From: Embleya hyalina
GTDB taxonomy: Bacteria; Actinomycetota; Actinomycetes; Streptomycetales; Streptomycetaceae
Length of the DNA stretch: 64,000 bases
Direction of reading: 5' to 3'
Assembly (NCBI RefSeq): GCF_003967355.1
Contig: NZ_BIFH01000013.1
Location: 132,715-196,714, forward strand
Shown here: positions 26,241-35,111 of the stretch, one piece after another
How positions within the stretch are numbered: position 1 is the first letter of the stretch
How the letters are laid out: each line of letters begins with the position of its first letter
The notes under the pieces: generated by a model
Told to the model about the DNA's origin: nothing
The model's database searches: none
Seen by the model: only the letters and a program-made list of their open reading frames with translations
Program-made: the position numbers and the translations under genes

Positions 26241-26256
26241 ATGCTAGCACGCTAGC
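26241..26256 (-). promoter_or_regulatory. Twin GCTAGC operator overlapping the -10 box of the RHH gene
   Basis: Two GCTAGC palindromes (26243-26248 and 26251-26256) are eight bases apart centre to centre, the spacing expected for paired RHH dimers. The minus-strand -10 TAGCAT (26246-26241) lies within the first site, so binding would block initiation. CTAG is rare in DNA this GC-rich, which adds weight. Confidence 0.55.
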
Positions 26257-26259
26257 AAT

Positions 26260-27948
26260 CTATTCGTCGGTTCGGTCTCGCGTCGGCACGACGGGCAGGA
26301 CGAGGGCCGATCCCGGGTGGAATTCCACGTTCGTGGGCACGATCTCCCGTGCGGTGTGCACGGGTTCCCCCGATCCGGTGTTGCGGGCGAAGCGCGGGTG
26401 GGCACCGCCGCTCAGCTGGAGGCGGACGCGGTGGCCGGGCCCGAAGCGGTACGCGGTGGCACTCATCGCGACGGCGACCCGCGCCGGGGTGGAGCCGTTC
26501 GGGGTCAGCCGCAGGATGCCGTCGCACACGTCGGTGGACCGGCCGCGTTCGTCCACGTCGCACAGACGGGCGAAGACGTCGATGTGGTCGGTGCCGGTCG
26601 CCGCGTACAGGTCCGCCGACACCGGGCCGCAGATCTCCAACGCTTCGGTCAGCGGTGGTGTGGTGAACGTCAGCACGTCGTCGCGGGCCTCCAGCGCGGT
26701 GTTGTCCCGGGGTCCGGCCTTGGGGGAGAGGGTCGCGCCGCCGACGGAGGGGGTCGGGTCGGCGGGGTCGTAGTGCAGGACCGCGGGCGCCGTGGCCGCG
26801 ACGGACTCGCGGCTCAGCGTGCCGTCGGCCGCGATGTACCGGCGCCGTGCCACCGCCTCGACCGGTGGCCAGTCCGGCAGATCGCGCCAGTCGTCGGCGC
26901 CGCCCACGTGTATCCGCACCGGGGACGCCCGCAGCGCCGACCGATCGCCGTACAGGTGCGCGCGCAGCCAGGCCAGGCTGTCCGCGAAGACCGACGGCCA
27001 CCCCTGTCGCATCATCGAGGTGTGCGTCCACGGCCCGACGAGCAGCCCCGTCTCGCACCCGGCCCGCCGGAGTCGTCGGTGCTGCTCCAGGTTCTGCTCG
27101 AACATGACGTCGTGCCTGCCGGTGATCAGCAGGGTCGGTACGGACAGCGTCTCGGCGGCGCGGCCCGCGTCCGCGCCGGTCCAGTGCCGGTCGGCGGGGT
27201 CGGGGTGGGCGAGCGCGTCCTCCAGGAACGGCACCCGCTCGCCGAGCCCGAGGGCGCAGGCGTCCGGCAGGGGGAGCGTACGGGCGACCCGGCGCTGCGT
27301 GCGCTGCAGACGCAGGGCGGCCTTGGCGAAGTGCCGGTTGCCCCGGTGCTGGTGCACGAAGCCCGCGGTGCTCGCGAGCGCGTTCTCCAGGTGGAAGACG
27401 CCGCCGGCGTGGAAGTACGCGTGCGGGTCGTGCAGGCCGGCGTGGATGACCATCGCGCGCAGCTCCGGCGGCGGGTCCAGCGCCGACGCCCACTGCGTGT
27501 AGCCGAGGTAGCTCGGGCCGATCGTGCCCAACACCCCCGTGAACCAGGGCTGTTCACGCAGCCACGCGACGCTCGCCGACCCGTCGGCGGCCTCGTTGTG
27601 CCACAGCGCGAACGTGCCGTCGGATCCGCCGGTGCCCCGGCAACTCTGCAGGACCACGTGGAATCCGTGCTCGGCGAAGGCGAGACCGTACATCGGCGCC
27701 CACGGGAACCCGCGCCCGTACGGCGAGCGCAGCAGCAGGGTGGGGAAGTCGCCGGGAGTGGCCGGGAAGTAGTGGTCGGCCACCAGCGCACCGCCGTCGG
27801 CGGCGGGGATGCGCAGGTCGCCCTCGTAGCGCACCCGGTGCGGGGCGGCGGGCATGCCGCGCATCGTGCGCCGCATCGCCCGCGCCAGGCGTGGGGGCTT
27901 TCGTGGGGGGCGGTTCGAGGAGGTCGGGTGGGCGGTGGTGTTCGTCAT
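26260..27948 (-). CDS. CocE/NonD family (X-Pro dipeptidyl-peptidase S15-like) hydrolase
   Basis: A 562-residue alpha/beta hydrolase with the CocE arrangement: the oxyanion-side SPYGRGFPW, then QSCRGTGGSDG, the nucleophile Ser146 in IGPSYLGYTQW, acid Asp280 in ITGRHDVMF and His309 in GPWTHTSM. A C-terminal jelly roll (PPLTEALEICGPVSADLYA to the end) follows. No signal peptide is present, so it is cytoplasmic. Substrates may be acyl esters or amides. It is divergent from a TetR gene 119 bases away with a perfect palindrome between them, so that TetR probably controls it. Confidence 0.93.
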   Translation of the reverse strand: MTNTTAHPTSSNRPPRKPPRLARAMRRTMRGMPAAPHRVRYEGDLRIPAADGGALVADHYFPATPGDFPTLLLRSPYGRGFPWAPMYGLAFAEHGFHVVLQSCRGTGGSDGTFALWHNEAADGSASVAWLREQPWFTGVLGTIGPSYLGYTQWASALDPPPELRAMVIHAGLHDPHAYFHAGGVFHLENALASTAGFVHQHRGNRHFAKAALRLQRTQRRVARTLPLPDACALGLGERVPFLEDALAHPDPADRHWTGADAGRAAETLSVPTLLITGRHDVMFEQNLEQHRRLRRAGCETGLLVGPWTHTSMMRQGWPSVFADSLAWLRAHLYGDRSALRASPVRIHVGGADDWRDLPDWPPVEAVARRRYIAADGTLSRESVAATAPAVLHYDPADPTPSVGGATLSPKAGPRDNTALEARDDVLTFTTPPLTEALEICGPVSADLYAATGTDHIDVFARLCDVDERGRSTDVCDGILRLTPNGSTPARVAVAMSATAYRFGPGHRVRLQLSGGAHPRFARNTGSGEPVHTAREIVPTNVEFHPGSALVLPVVPTRDRTDE

Positions 27949-27999
27949 GGGATCTCGCCTTCCGCACGGGCCGGTTCGTGGTCGCGACCGCTACTTCTG

Positions 28000-28010
28000 G
28001 TACTAAGTAC
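28000..28010. promoter_or_regulatory. Palindromic operator between CocE-type and TetR genes
   Basis: GTACT-A-AGTAC is a perfect 11-base inverted repeat in the divergent promoter region, close to AT-rich sequence that could hold the -10 boxes. It is the natural candidate for the TetR binding site. Confidence 0.5.
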
Positions 28011-28067
28011 GAGAATAACCCATGCTTGGATGGACCCCCCTGGCACCCACCCGCGAAAGGAGCCGTC

Positions 28068-28817
28068 GTGGCCGGTCCGGAGGCCGATCGCAGCGGCGGT
28101 GTGGACCCCGAGGCGTTGTGGTCGCGGCGACCGCAACCGCGTCGCGGCCGCCCGCCCGCGCACACCCGCGCCGAGGTCACCGCCGCGGCCGTCGCGATCG
28201 CCGACGCCGACGGGCTCGCCGCGGTGACCATGCGCGCGGTCGCGGCGCGCGTCGGCGTCGGCGTGATGTCGCTGTACTCCTACGTGCCGAACAAGGAGAC
28301 CCTGCTGGAGTTGATGATCGACCGGGTGGCCGGCGACCAGCCCACCCCGCCCGCGCCGACCGGGTCCTGGACCGCGGATCTGCGCGTCATGGCGCACGCC
28401 CAACGTGATCTGATGCTTCGTCATCCGTGGTTGCCGGCGGCCCTGTGGGAGCAGCAGACGCTCGGCCCCAACACGCTCGCCTTCACGGAACACGTGTTGG
28501 CCGTGCTCGAACCGGCCGGGTTCGACGGACAGGGCGCGCTCGAAGTGTTCAGCCTGGTGACGGGATTCGTGGCGAGCCACGTCGGCTACGAGGTCGCCCG
28601 GGAGCGTGCCGCGGCGCGCGCCGGGCGGACCCCTCGCGAACTGGCCGAGGCCCGGGGCCGCTACCTGCGCGCGGTCGTCGCGAGCCCGGACCATCCGCGC
28701 CTGGCCCGGATCCTGGCGGAACCGGCCCGGTCCGCCGATCCGGATGCGACGTTCGACCGACTCCTGGGACACCTCCTGGACGGACTGGCCGCGACGCGCG
28801 GCGCGCGCGAGGGGTAG
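28068..28817 (+). CDS. TetR/AcrR family regulator
   Basis: A 249-residue repressor. The HTH lies near residues 35-80 (VTMRAVAARVGVGVMSLYSYV, the usual TetR recognition helix), and a TetR_C-type ligand domain follows (LRHPWLPAALWEQQTLGPN). The GTG has AGGAG six bases upstream; the longer frame to 27891 is a shadow. It is transcribed away from the CocE-type hydrolase and most likely represses it and itself through the GTACT palindrome. Confidence 0.93.
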   Translation: MAGPEADRSGGVDPEALWSRRPQPRRGRPPAHTRAEVTAAAVAIADADGLAAVTMRAVAARVGVGVMSLYSYVPNKETLLELMIDRVAGDQPTPPAPTGSWTADLRVMAHAQRDLMLRHPWLPAALWEQQTLGPNTLAFTEHVLAVLEPAGFDGQGALEVFSLVTGFVASHVGYEVARERAAARAGRTPRELAEARGRYLRAVVASPDHPRLARILAEPARSADPDATFDRLLGHLLDGLAATRGAREG

Positions 28818-28835
28818 CGGGCGCCGCCGCTACCC
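28812..28835. terminator. Bidirectional hairpin between convergent genes
   Basis: GGGTAGCGG, six bases, CCGCTACCC. The arms are perfect and each contains the TAG stop of one of the two convergent genes (TetR and EamA), which end only 12 bases apart. Confidence 0.5.
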
Positions 28836-29801
28836 GGCGACGCGGACGTGCGAGCCGGGGAGCGGTTCGGGGAGCGGGTCGGCCGGGCGGGCGGGTTCCG
28901 GTGGGGCGGTTCGGGCGCCGGTGCGGGTGGCGCCGACGCCGGCCAGAACCACGAGGACGACGCCGGCCGCCGGGATCGCACCGGGTATCTGGTCGAGGAC
29001 CACCAGGCCCATCAGGAGCGCGATCGCCGGCTCCAGGCTCATCAGCGTGCCGAACGCGGAGGTGGTCAGCCGACGCAGCGCGAGGAATTCCAGGCTGAAC
29101 GGCAGCACGGCGCCGAGCGCGGCCAGTCCCAGCATGATCAGCGCCGACTGCCAGGTCGCCCGACCCAGGCCGGTGGGCGCGGCGACGAGGAGGGCGACGA
29201 GTCCGGCCACGGGCATCGAGACGGCCAGTCCGCTCAGGCCGGTGACCCGGTCGCCGACGTGTTGGGTCAGCAGGATGTACGCCGCCCAGCACGCCGCGGC
29301 GGCCAGCGCGAAGGCCAGGCCGATCGGGTCGATGCCGGCGTGCCAGGGTTCGGTGAGCAGCACGACGCCGACGGCGGCCGGGGCGGTCCAGCGCCGCCGC
29401 CCGCCGCCCGAGCCGTACAGGGACACGCCCAGCGGGCCGAGGAATTCCAGCGCGCTCGCGGTACCCAGCGGCAGGCGCGCGACGGCGAGCATGAAGAACA
29501 CCATCAGGCACCCGCTCACCACGCCGAGCACGGTGCACGCCCACAGGTCCCGACCGCCGAAGTCGCGCGGTCGCGGCCGGACCAGGACCAGCAGGAGCAC
29601 CCCGGCCCACGCGAGTCGCAGGGCGACCGTGCCGAGTGCGCCGAGGTCGTCGATCAGCGGTACGGAAAGGGCCAGTCCGAGCTGCACGGTGGACATCGCG
29701 GCGACGGCCATCAACGCCCCGGTCGCGGCGTCGGGCAGTCTCGGCCGGCCGAGGGCGGGACGCCCGATCTCGGGGCGGGTGCGGGGATCCGGAATGCTCA
29801 T
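28830..29801 (-). CDS. EamA/DMT-family transporter
   Basis: A 323-residue protein with about ten membrane helices in two five-helix EamA repeats. Signature strings are RLAWAGVLLLVLVRPRP, LGTASALEFLGPLGVSLYG in the first repeat and TSAFGTLMSLEPAIALLMGL in the second. RhtA-type members export amino acids or metabolites. The ATG at 29801 follows a non-coding extension to 29864 that includes the divergent promoter region. The neighbour is a LysR regulator with a 17-base palindrome in between, the likely control site. Confidence 0.9.
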   Translation of the reverse strand: MSIPDPRTRPEIGRPALGRPRLPDAATGALMAVAAMSTVQLGLALSVPLIDDLGALGTVALRLAWAGVLLLVLVRPRPRDFGGRDLWACTVLGVVSGCLMVFFMLAVARLPLGTASALEFLGPLGVSLYGSGGGRRRWTAPAAVGVVLLTEPWHAGIDPIGLAFALAAAACWAAYILLTQHVGDRVTGLSGLAVSMPVAGLVALLVAAPTGLGRATWQSALIMLGLAALGAVLPFSLEFLALRRLTTSAFGTLMSLEPAIALLMGLVVLDQIPGAIPAAGVVLVVLAGVGATRTGARTAPPEPARPADPLPEPLPGSHVRVAG

Positions 29802-29858
29802 GGGCCAAGTAGAGGCCCCGTGCATCGTTCGTGTCCACGTGCCGATTCGAAAGATACC

Positions 29859-29875
29859 GTTCACGAATCGTGAAC
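29859..29875. promoter_or_regulatory. LysR-type operator, perfect 17-base palindrome
   Basis: GTTCACGA-A-TCGTGAAC lies between the EamA and LysR genes. It matches the T-N11-A rule of LysR regulators. Its half-site TTCACG recurs in the second LysR promoter at 34143. Confidence 0.6.
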
Positions 29876-29917
29876 AATCCTCGGTGCGGAACCTCGGGGA
29901 TTTCGGAGGGGTGGTAC

Positions 29918-30814
29918 ATGGAGACCCGACGCCTACAGGTGCTGGTGGAATTGGCCCGACTCGGGTCGATGCGGGCGGTCGCGGACGTGTCGAACACGAC
30001 CACCTCGACCGTCTCGCAGCAGATCGCGACGTTGTCCCGGGACATGGGGGTCGCGCTGATCGAGCCGGCGGGGCGCCGGGTCCGGCTCACCCCGGCCGGG
30101 CGCCGACTGGCCGAGCACGCGGTGACCATCCTCGCGGCGGTCGAGGCGGCACACCACGACCTGTCGCCCGGCGCGGAGCCCAACGGCACGCTGCGGATCG
30201 CCGGATACGCCACCGCGATCCGGGTGCATCTGCTGCCGGTGGTCGCGGAGCTGGCGGTGAGCCATCCGCGGGTGCGCGTGCTGATCCGCGAGCACGAACC
30301 GGCCGAGGCGTTGCAACTGCTGGCCGAGGACGCCACCGACCTGGCACTGGCCTACGACTACAACCTGGCGCCGGCGGCCGAGGACCCGACGGTGCGTGCC
30401 ACGCCGCTGTGGACCGCGTGTTGGGGGCTGGGCGTCCCGGACGACGCCGACCCGCGCGAGGGTACGACGCTCGACGTCTTCGGCCGCTTCGACACCCACG
30501 ACTGGATCGTCAACTCCCGCAACACCGCCGACGAGACGGTGATCCGTACGCTCGCCTCGATGGTGGGCTTCACCCCTCGGGTGACGCACCAGGCGGACAG
30601 CCTCGATCTGGTCCAGGGGATGATCGCGGCCGGCCTCGGCGTGGGCCTGCTGCCGCTGGACACGATCGTGGCCCCCGGAGTGCGGCTGATCCCCCTCACC
30701 GCCCCGATCGTCGAGATGCGCGCACGGGCGGTGGCCCGCCGAGGCCGGCTGAACTGGCCTCCGCTGGCCCTGATGACAACCCTGCTCCGGCGACGCGCCG
30801 GTTTCCCGGAGTGA
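29918..30814 (+). CDS. LysR family regulator
   Basis: A 298-residue protein. A winged HTH at 1-60 (RLQVLVELARLGSMRAVADV, then TTSTVSQQIATLSRD) and a periplasmic-binding-like effector domain with GTLRIAGYATAIRVHLLP and AAGLGVGLLPLD define the family. The ATG has GGAGG eight bases upstream; the upstream frame crosses the operator. It probably controls the divergent exporter in response to a small ligand. Confidence 0.93.
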   Translation: METRRLQVLVELARLGSMRAVADVSNTTTSTVSQQIATLSRDMGVALIEPAGRRVRLTPAGRRLAEHAVTILAAVEAAHHDLSPGAEPNGTLRIAGYATAIRVHLLPVVAELAVSHPRVRVLIREHEPAEALQLLAEDATDLALAYDYNLAPAAEDPTVRATPLWTACWGLGVPDDADPREGTTLDVFGRFDTHDWIVNSRNTADETVIRTLASMVGFTPRVTHQADSLDLVQGMIAAGLGVGLLPLDTIVAPGVRLIPLTAPIVEMRARAVARRGRLNWPPLALMTTLLRRRAGFPE

Positions 30815-30838
30815 TTCGAGGGGTCGATCGAAGAGCAA

Positions 30839-30889
30839 AAATATTGCCGATACGGAAATCTTGCCTGATCGGCAATATTTGCCTAGCGT
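30839..30889 (+). promoter_or_regulatory. Operator and leaderless promoter of the TetR / monooxygenase genes
   Basis: AAATATTGCCGAT (30839-30851) and its exact inverse ATCGGCAATATTT (30868-30880) flank 16 bases. A third half-site TTGCCT lies at 30861 and doubles as a -35 box. TAGCGT (30884-30889) is 17 bases further and seven bases before the ATG. Repressor binding would cover the promoter. Confidence 0.65.
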
Positions 30890-30896
30890 GGTCGGC

Positions 30897-31526
30897 ATGA
30901 CCCAGGAAGACGAAGCCGGTCTCGGGCTGCGGGAGCGGAAGAAGCGGGAGACGCGCGTCGCGTTGAGCCGGGCCACGATCGCGCTGTGTGTGCGGCGGGG
31001 GTGGGACGACGTCACCGTGGAGGACATCGCCGCCGCCGCGAACGTCTCCGTGCGTACGTTCCGCAACTACTTCTCCGGCAAGGCCGAGGCGATCGCCGAC
31101 GGTCACCTGGAGCGCATGACGCGCATCGCCGACTCGCTGCGGGCGCGGGAGGCCGACGAGCCGCTGTGGGACTCGATCGTGCACGCCGTGCTGGCGCGGT
31201 TCGTGCCGCGGGACGAGAGCGGCGCGGAGGCACCCCCGGATCAGCGGTGGGCCGACGGGCTCCGGCTCATGCTGGCCGAGCCCGCCCTCCAGGGGGAGGT
31301 GGCCAAGGCGAACGCCGCCGCGCAGGAGGCGCTGACCCTGGCCATCGCCGAACGCACCGGTACCGATCCGGCCCGCGACGTGTATCCGAGGCTGGTCGCC
31401 GCCGTGGTCGGCGCGGGCAGTGCCGTGGCCGTGGAGTACTGCCTGCGCGCGGATCCGCCCGCCTCGCTGGAACCGGTGCTGCGCGAGGTGTTCGACCGGC
31501 TCGCGGCGGGACTGCCCACGCCGTGA
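30897..31526 (+). CDS. TetR/AcrR family regulator
   Basis: A 209-residue protein with ERKKRETRVALSRATIALC, then the HTH VTVEDIAAAANVSVRTFRNYF, and a variable helical ligand domain. The ATG at 30897 has no ribosome site but a -10 box seven bases upstream, pointing to a leaderless message. An FAD monooxygenase gene follows 56 bases downstream. The pair is typical of drug- or metabolite-responsive oxygenase systems with an autoregulating TetR. Confidence 0.93.
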   Translation: MTQEDEAGLGLRERKKRETRVALSRATIALCVRRGWDDVTVEDIAAAANVSVRTFRNYFSGKAEAIADGHLERMTRIADSLRAREADEPLWDSIVHAVLARFVPRDESGAEAPPDQRWADGLRLMLAEPALQGEVAKANAAAQEALTLAIAERTGTDPARDVYPRLVAAVVGAGSAVAVEYCLRADPPASLEPVLREVFDRLAAGLPTP

Positions 31527-31582
31527 CCCCCGCACCCCAACCCCCGTACCCCAACCCTGTTTTCCGCACGGGAAGTGACACC

Positions 31583-33163
31583 TTGAGCATGGACGTCGTG
31601 ATCGTCGGAGCCGGCCCCAACGGGCTGATGCTCGCCTGCGAACTGGCCCTGGCCGGGGTTCGACCGGTGGTGCTGGAGAGGCTGTCCGCGCCGAGCGAGG
31701 AGCCCAAGGCCAACGGGCTCCTCGGTCAGGTGGTGCGGATGGTCGATCGGCGCGGGCTGTACGAACGCCTGAGCGGTGCACCGGGGCCGCCGCGGCCGAA
31801 CACCGCCTACTTCATGTTCGGCGGACTGCCCCTGAACCTGGGCCTGTTGGCGGAGCGGAGCCCGATCCACGGCCTGGCCGCGCCGCAGCGGCGGATCGTC
31901 GGGGTGCTGGAGGAGCGCGCCGCCGAACTGGGCGTGGAGATCCGCCGGGGGTACGAGGTGGCGGGGGTGGCGCAGGACGCCGACGCGGTGACGCTGGAGG
32001 TCGTCGGGCCGGACGGACCCCGGCGGTTGGCCGCCCGCTACGTGGTCGGCGCGGACGGGGCGCACAGCGTGATCCGCAAGATGTCCGGCATCGGCTTCCC
32101 CGGAGTCGGCTACGACCGCACCACCACGCGGACCGCGCACGCCGGAGTGCCGCCGGAGTGGGTGGACCCGGTGAGCGGCGCGCTGAACATCCCCGGTCAC
32201 GGGTCGGCCCTGCCGTTCCTGCCGCACCGTACCGAGCGGGGCGGCTTCTCGTACGCGCCGTTCCCCGGGTCGCCGGCGCTGATCAGCACGGTCGAGTGGG
32301 ACCGACCCGCGACCGACGCGCCGATGAGCCTCGACGAGTTGCGGGCGAGCGTCCGGCGCGTGCTCGGCGCCGACCTGCCGCTGGGCCCGCCCGACGGCGA
32401 GGGGCCGCACGTGTTGCGGCGCCTGGTCGGCGGGCATACCCGGGTCGCCGAACGGTTCCGCGATCGCCGGGTGTTCCTCGTCGGCGACGCGGCCCACGTG
32501 TACGCCACGGGTGGTGGCCCCGGGCTCAACCTCGGTCTCCAGGACGCGGTCAACCTCGGGTGGAAACTCGCCGCCGAGATCCGCGGCAACGCACCGGCGG
32601 ACCTCCTCGACACCTACGACCTCGAACGCCGCCGGGCGGCGCGTCGTATGGTCGTCAACGCCCAGGCCCAGGCCGCGCTCACCGCCCCCGGCAGCGATGT
32701 CACCGCGCTCCGCGAGCTGTTCGCCGAACTCCTCGCCCACCCCGACACCGTGCACCACCTAGCCGCGCTCACCGCCGGGAGCGACGTGCACTACGCCGGA
32801 GACGACGACGTCCTTGCCGAAACCCACCCCCTGGTCGGTCGGTTCGCCCCCGACCTCGACATCCACACCGGGACGGGTCCGCTGCGCCTGGCCCAACTGA
32901 CGGTCGACGCCCGTCCGTTGCTGATCGACCTGACCGAGGACGCCGCCGCCGCTCGGGTACTGGAACCGTGGCGCGAGCACATCACGATCGTCACCGGAAA
33001 ACCCGAACACCCGCTGCCCGCGGACGTGTCCGCCACGGCCCTCCTCCTCCGCCCCGACACCCACGTGGCCTGGGCCACGTCCGACCCCCGCCCGAGCGAA
33101 GCCGAGACGAGCACCCTCCACGCCAGCACGGAACGCTGGTTCGGCCCGGCCCCGCGAAGGTGA
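31583..33163 (+). CDS. FAD-dependent aromatic-type monooxygenase
   Basis: A 526-residue class A flavoprotein monooxygenase. It has the GAGPNG dinucleotide motif (near residue 10), the DG motif YVVGADGAHSVIRK and the GD motif FLVGDAAHVYATGGGPGLN, then a C-terminal thioredoxin-like region as in the PheA/TfdB and rifampicin-monooxygenase group. It would hydroxylate an aromatic or polyketide substrate with NAD(P)H and O2. TTG at 31583 is chosen because GGGAAG is seven bases upstream; ATG at 31589 is an alternative. It is probably under the control of the adjacent TetR. Confidence 0.92.
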   Translation: MSMDVVIVGAGPNGLMLACELALAGVRPVVLERLSAPSEEPKANGLLGQVVRMVDRRGLYERLSGAPGPPRPNTAYFMFGGLPLNLGLLAERSPIHGLAAPQRRIVGVLEERAAELGVEIRRGYEVAGVAQDADAVTLEVVGPDGPRRLAARYVVGADGAHSVIRKMSGIGFPGVGYDRTTTRTAHAGVPPEWVDPVSGALNIPGHGSALPFLPHRTERGGFSYAPFPGSPALISTVEWDRPATDAPMSLDELRASVRRVLGADLPLGPPDGEGPHVLRRLVGGHTRVAERFRDRRVFLVGDAAHVYATGGGPGLNLGLQDAVNLGWKLAAEIRGNAPADLLDTYDLERRRAARRMVVNAQAQAALTAPGSDVTALRELFAELLAHPDTVHHLAALTAGSDVHYAGDDDVLAETHPLVGRFAPDLDIHTGTGPLRLAQLTVDARPLLIDLTEDAAAARVLEPWREHITIVTGKPEHPLPADVSATALLLRPDTHVAWATSDPRPSEAETSTLHASTERWFGPAPRR

Positions 33164-33207
33164 CCGTCCGTCCCGCCCGGAACGGACAGGCGTAGGGGGC
33201 GGGGCGG

Positions 33208-34122
33208 TCAGGGGTCGGTGAGCGGGGTGAGTTCGGTGGGGACGGAGGATCGCAGGGCCCTGGTGACGGCTCGGACGGCCGGGTGGTGGGTGGCGCCCTC
33301 TCGGTGGGCGATGGTGGTGCGGCGGCGGAGGGGGAGGCGGGTCAGGGATACGGCCGGGGGATGGGTGGGGATGCCCAGGTGGGGGACGACGGCGACGCCC
33401 TGGGCGGCGGCGACCAGGGACAGCACCGTGGCGAAGTCGTCGACCTGGTGGCGGACACGGGGGGTGAAGCCGGCGGCCTGGCAGGCGCGGATGGTCATGG
33501 CGTGGCACAACGTGCCCGGAGTGGCGGTGATCCAGGGGGAGTTCCGGCAGCCGGCGAGCACCGAGTCGGTGCGGGCGCTCTCGGGCGGTCGGGTTCGGCC
33601 GGCCAGATACATCGGTTCGGCGCACAACGGGCTTGTGGCGATGCCCGGTTCGGCGACCGTCGGGACGAAGTCGTATTCGTGGACCAGCGCGACGTCCAGG
33701 TCGCCCGCGCGCAACGCGTCCGCGACCCGGGCCGGGTCGATCTCCACCACCATCGGCTCCAGGCCCGGATGCCGGTCCACGAGCGAGGTCAGTGCCGGAA
33801 GGATCATCGCCCGGGTGGCGGTCGGGAAGGCGCCGATCCGCAGGGGTCCGGCCGGGCCGCGACGGGTGTCCGCCAGCTCCGCCGCGGCCTGCTCCAGGCG
33901 GGCCAGCACGGCCTCGGCGTGGCCGACCAGGGTGTGTCCGGCCGGGGTGAGGGTGACCCGCCGCCCGGTGCGTTCGAGGAGCGGGACGCCCGCCTCGCGT
34001 TCGAGGGTGGCGAGCTGCTGGGACACCGCCGAAGGGGTGAACGCGAGGGCTTCGGCGACGGCGGCGATCGTGCCGCGCAGGGACAGTTCGCGCAGCAGGC
34101 GCAGGCGGCGGACGTCGAGCAT
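33208..34122 (-). CDS. LysR family regulator
   Basis: A 304-residue regulator with an N-terminal HTH (LRLLRELSLRGTIAAVAEAL and FTPSAVSQQLATLEREAG) and an effector domain with GPLRIGAFPTATRAMILPAL and ALVHEYDF. It is divergent from the DapA-like gene, with the TTCACG-AA-CGTGAA palindrome between. The HTH and effector features are complete, so it should be functional. It may respond to a sugar-acid or amino-acid ligand of the aldolase. Confidence 0.93.
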   Translation of the reverse strand: MLDVRRLRLLRELSLRGTIAAVAEALAFTPSAVSQQLATLEREAGVPLLERTGRRVTLTPAGHTLVGHAEAVLARLEQAAAELADTRRGPAGPLRIGAFPTATRAMILPALTSLVDRHPGLEPMVVEIDPARVADALRAGDLDVALVHEYDFVPTVAEPGIATSPLCAEPMYLAGRTRPPESARTDSVLAGCRNSPWITATPGTLCHAMTIRACQAAGFTPRVRHQVDDFATVLSLVAAAQGVAVVPHLGIPTHPPAVSLTRLPLRRRTTIAHREGATHHPAVRAVTRALRSSVPTELTPLTDP

Positions 34123-34142
34123 CGGCTCAGCTTACGCTCACC

Positions 34143-34156
34143 TTCACGAACGTGAA
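34143..34156. promoter_or_regulatory. LysR-type operator
   Basis: TTCACG-AA-CGTGAA is a perfect inverted repeat between the LysR and DapA-like genes, with the same half-site as the operator at 29859. Confidence 0.5.
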
Positions 34157-34194
34157 CTGGACCTGCATGATCGCCGCGGGTCACCCTCGTGTTC

Positions 34195-35100
34195 ATGACT
34201 CGGCAACGGCATACACCCCCGACCGGAATCCTCGTCCCGCTCGTCACCCCCTTCGCCGCCGACGGCCGCATCGCGGTGGACGCCCTCGCGGACCTGGCCC
34301 ACGCCGTCCTGGACGCGGGCGCCACCGGCATCGTCGCGCTGGGCACGACCGCGGAGGCCGCCACGCTCGACCCCGACGAACGCACCACCGTGATCGACGT
34401 ATGCGCCCGCGTCTGCGCGGAGCGCGACGCGGTCCTGGTGATCGGCGCCGGCGGCAACGACACCCGGGCCAGTGACCGCGCGCTGGCCGACCTCGCGCAC
34501 CGGCCACAGGCCGCCGCCGCGCTGGTGCCGGTGCCGTATTTCAACCGCCCCTCGCAGGCCGGCGTACTGGCGCACTTCACCCACCTGGCGCAGGCCGCTC
34601 CGCTGCCGCTGATCGTGTACCACGTCCCGTACCGCACCGGCCGACCCCTCGACGCGGCCACGCTGCGCGCACTGGGCCGGCTTCCCGGCGTGGTCGGGGT
34701 CAAGCTCGCGCAGGGCGGCATCGACGGCGAGACGATGGACCTGCTCGGCGATCTCCCGGCCGACTTCGCCGTCCTGGTCGGCGACGATCCGTTCCTGTCC
34801 CCCCTGCTCGCGCTCGGCGCGTCCGGTGGCGTGCTCGCCTCGGCACACGTGGCCACGGACCGCTTCGTCGAACTGACCGCCGCCTGGCGGCGCGGCGACC
34901 TCGACCGGGCCCGGCCGCTCGGGCACGCCCTGGCCCGGCTGGCGGCCGCGCTCTTTCGCGAACCGAACCCCACGGTGATCAAGGGCGTGCTGCACGCGCA
35001 GGGCCGCATCCCGACCCCGAACGTGCGCCTGCCGCTGCTGCCGGCTAGACCCGAGGCGGTCGACGAGGCCCGGAAGGTGCTCGCCGACCTGGAGGGATAG
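34195..35100 (+). CDS. DHDPS/N-acetylneuraminate-lyase family aldolase
   Basis: A 301-residue class I aldolase. GTTAEAATL (canonical GTTGE region, Thr51-Thr52), Tyr142 in IVYHVPYRTG and the Schiff-base Lys170 in GVVGVKLAQG are present; a GDDPF string follows at the usual site. The GVKLA in place of GIKEA and the lone setting beside LysR suggest a catabolic pyruvate-dependent lyase rather than housekeeping DapA. The ATG at 34195 is two codons after a GTG that also fits; ribosome sites are weak. Confidence 0.88.
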   Translation: MTRQRHTPPTGILVPLVTPFAADGRIAVDALADLAHAVLDAGATGIVALGTTAEAATLDPDERTTVIDVCARVCAERDAVLVIGAGGNDTRASDRALADLAHRPQAAAALVPVPYFNRPSQAGVLAHFTHLAQAAPLPLIVYHVPYRTGRPLDAATLRALGRLPGVVGVKLAQGGIDGETMDLLGDLPADFAVLVGDDPFLSPLLALGASGGVLASAHVATDRFVELTAAWRRGDLDRARPLGHALARLAAALFREPNPTVIKGVLHAQGRIPTPNVRLPLLPARPEAVDEARKVLADLEG

Positions 35101-35111
35101 CCGGCCGCCGG

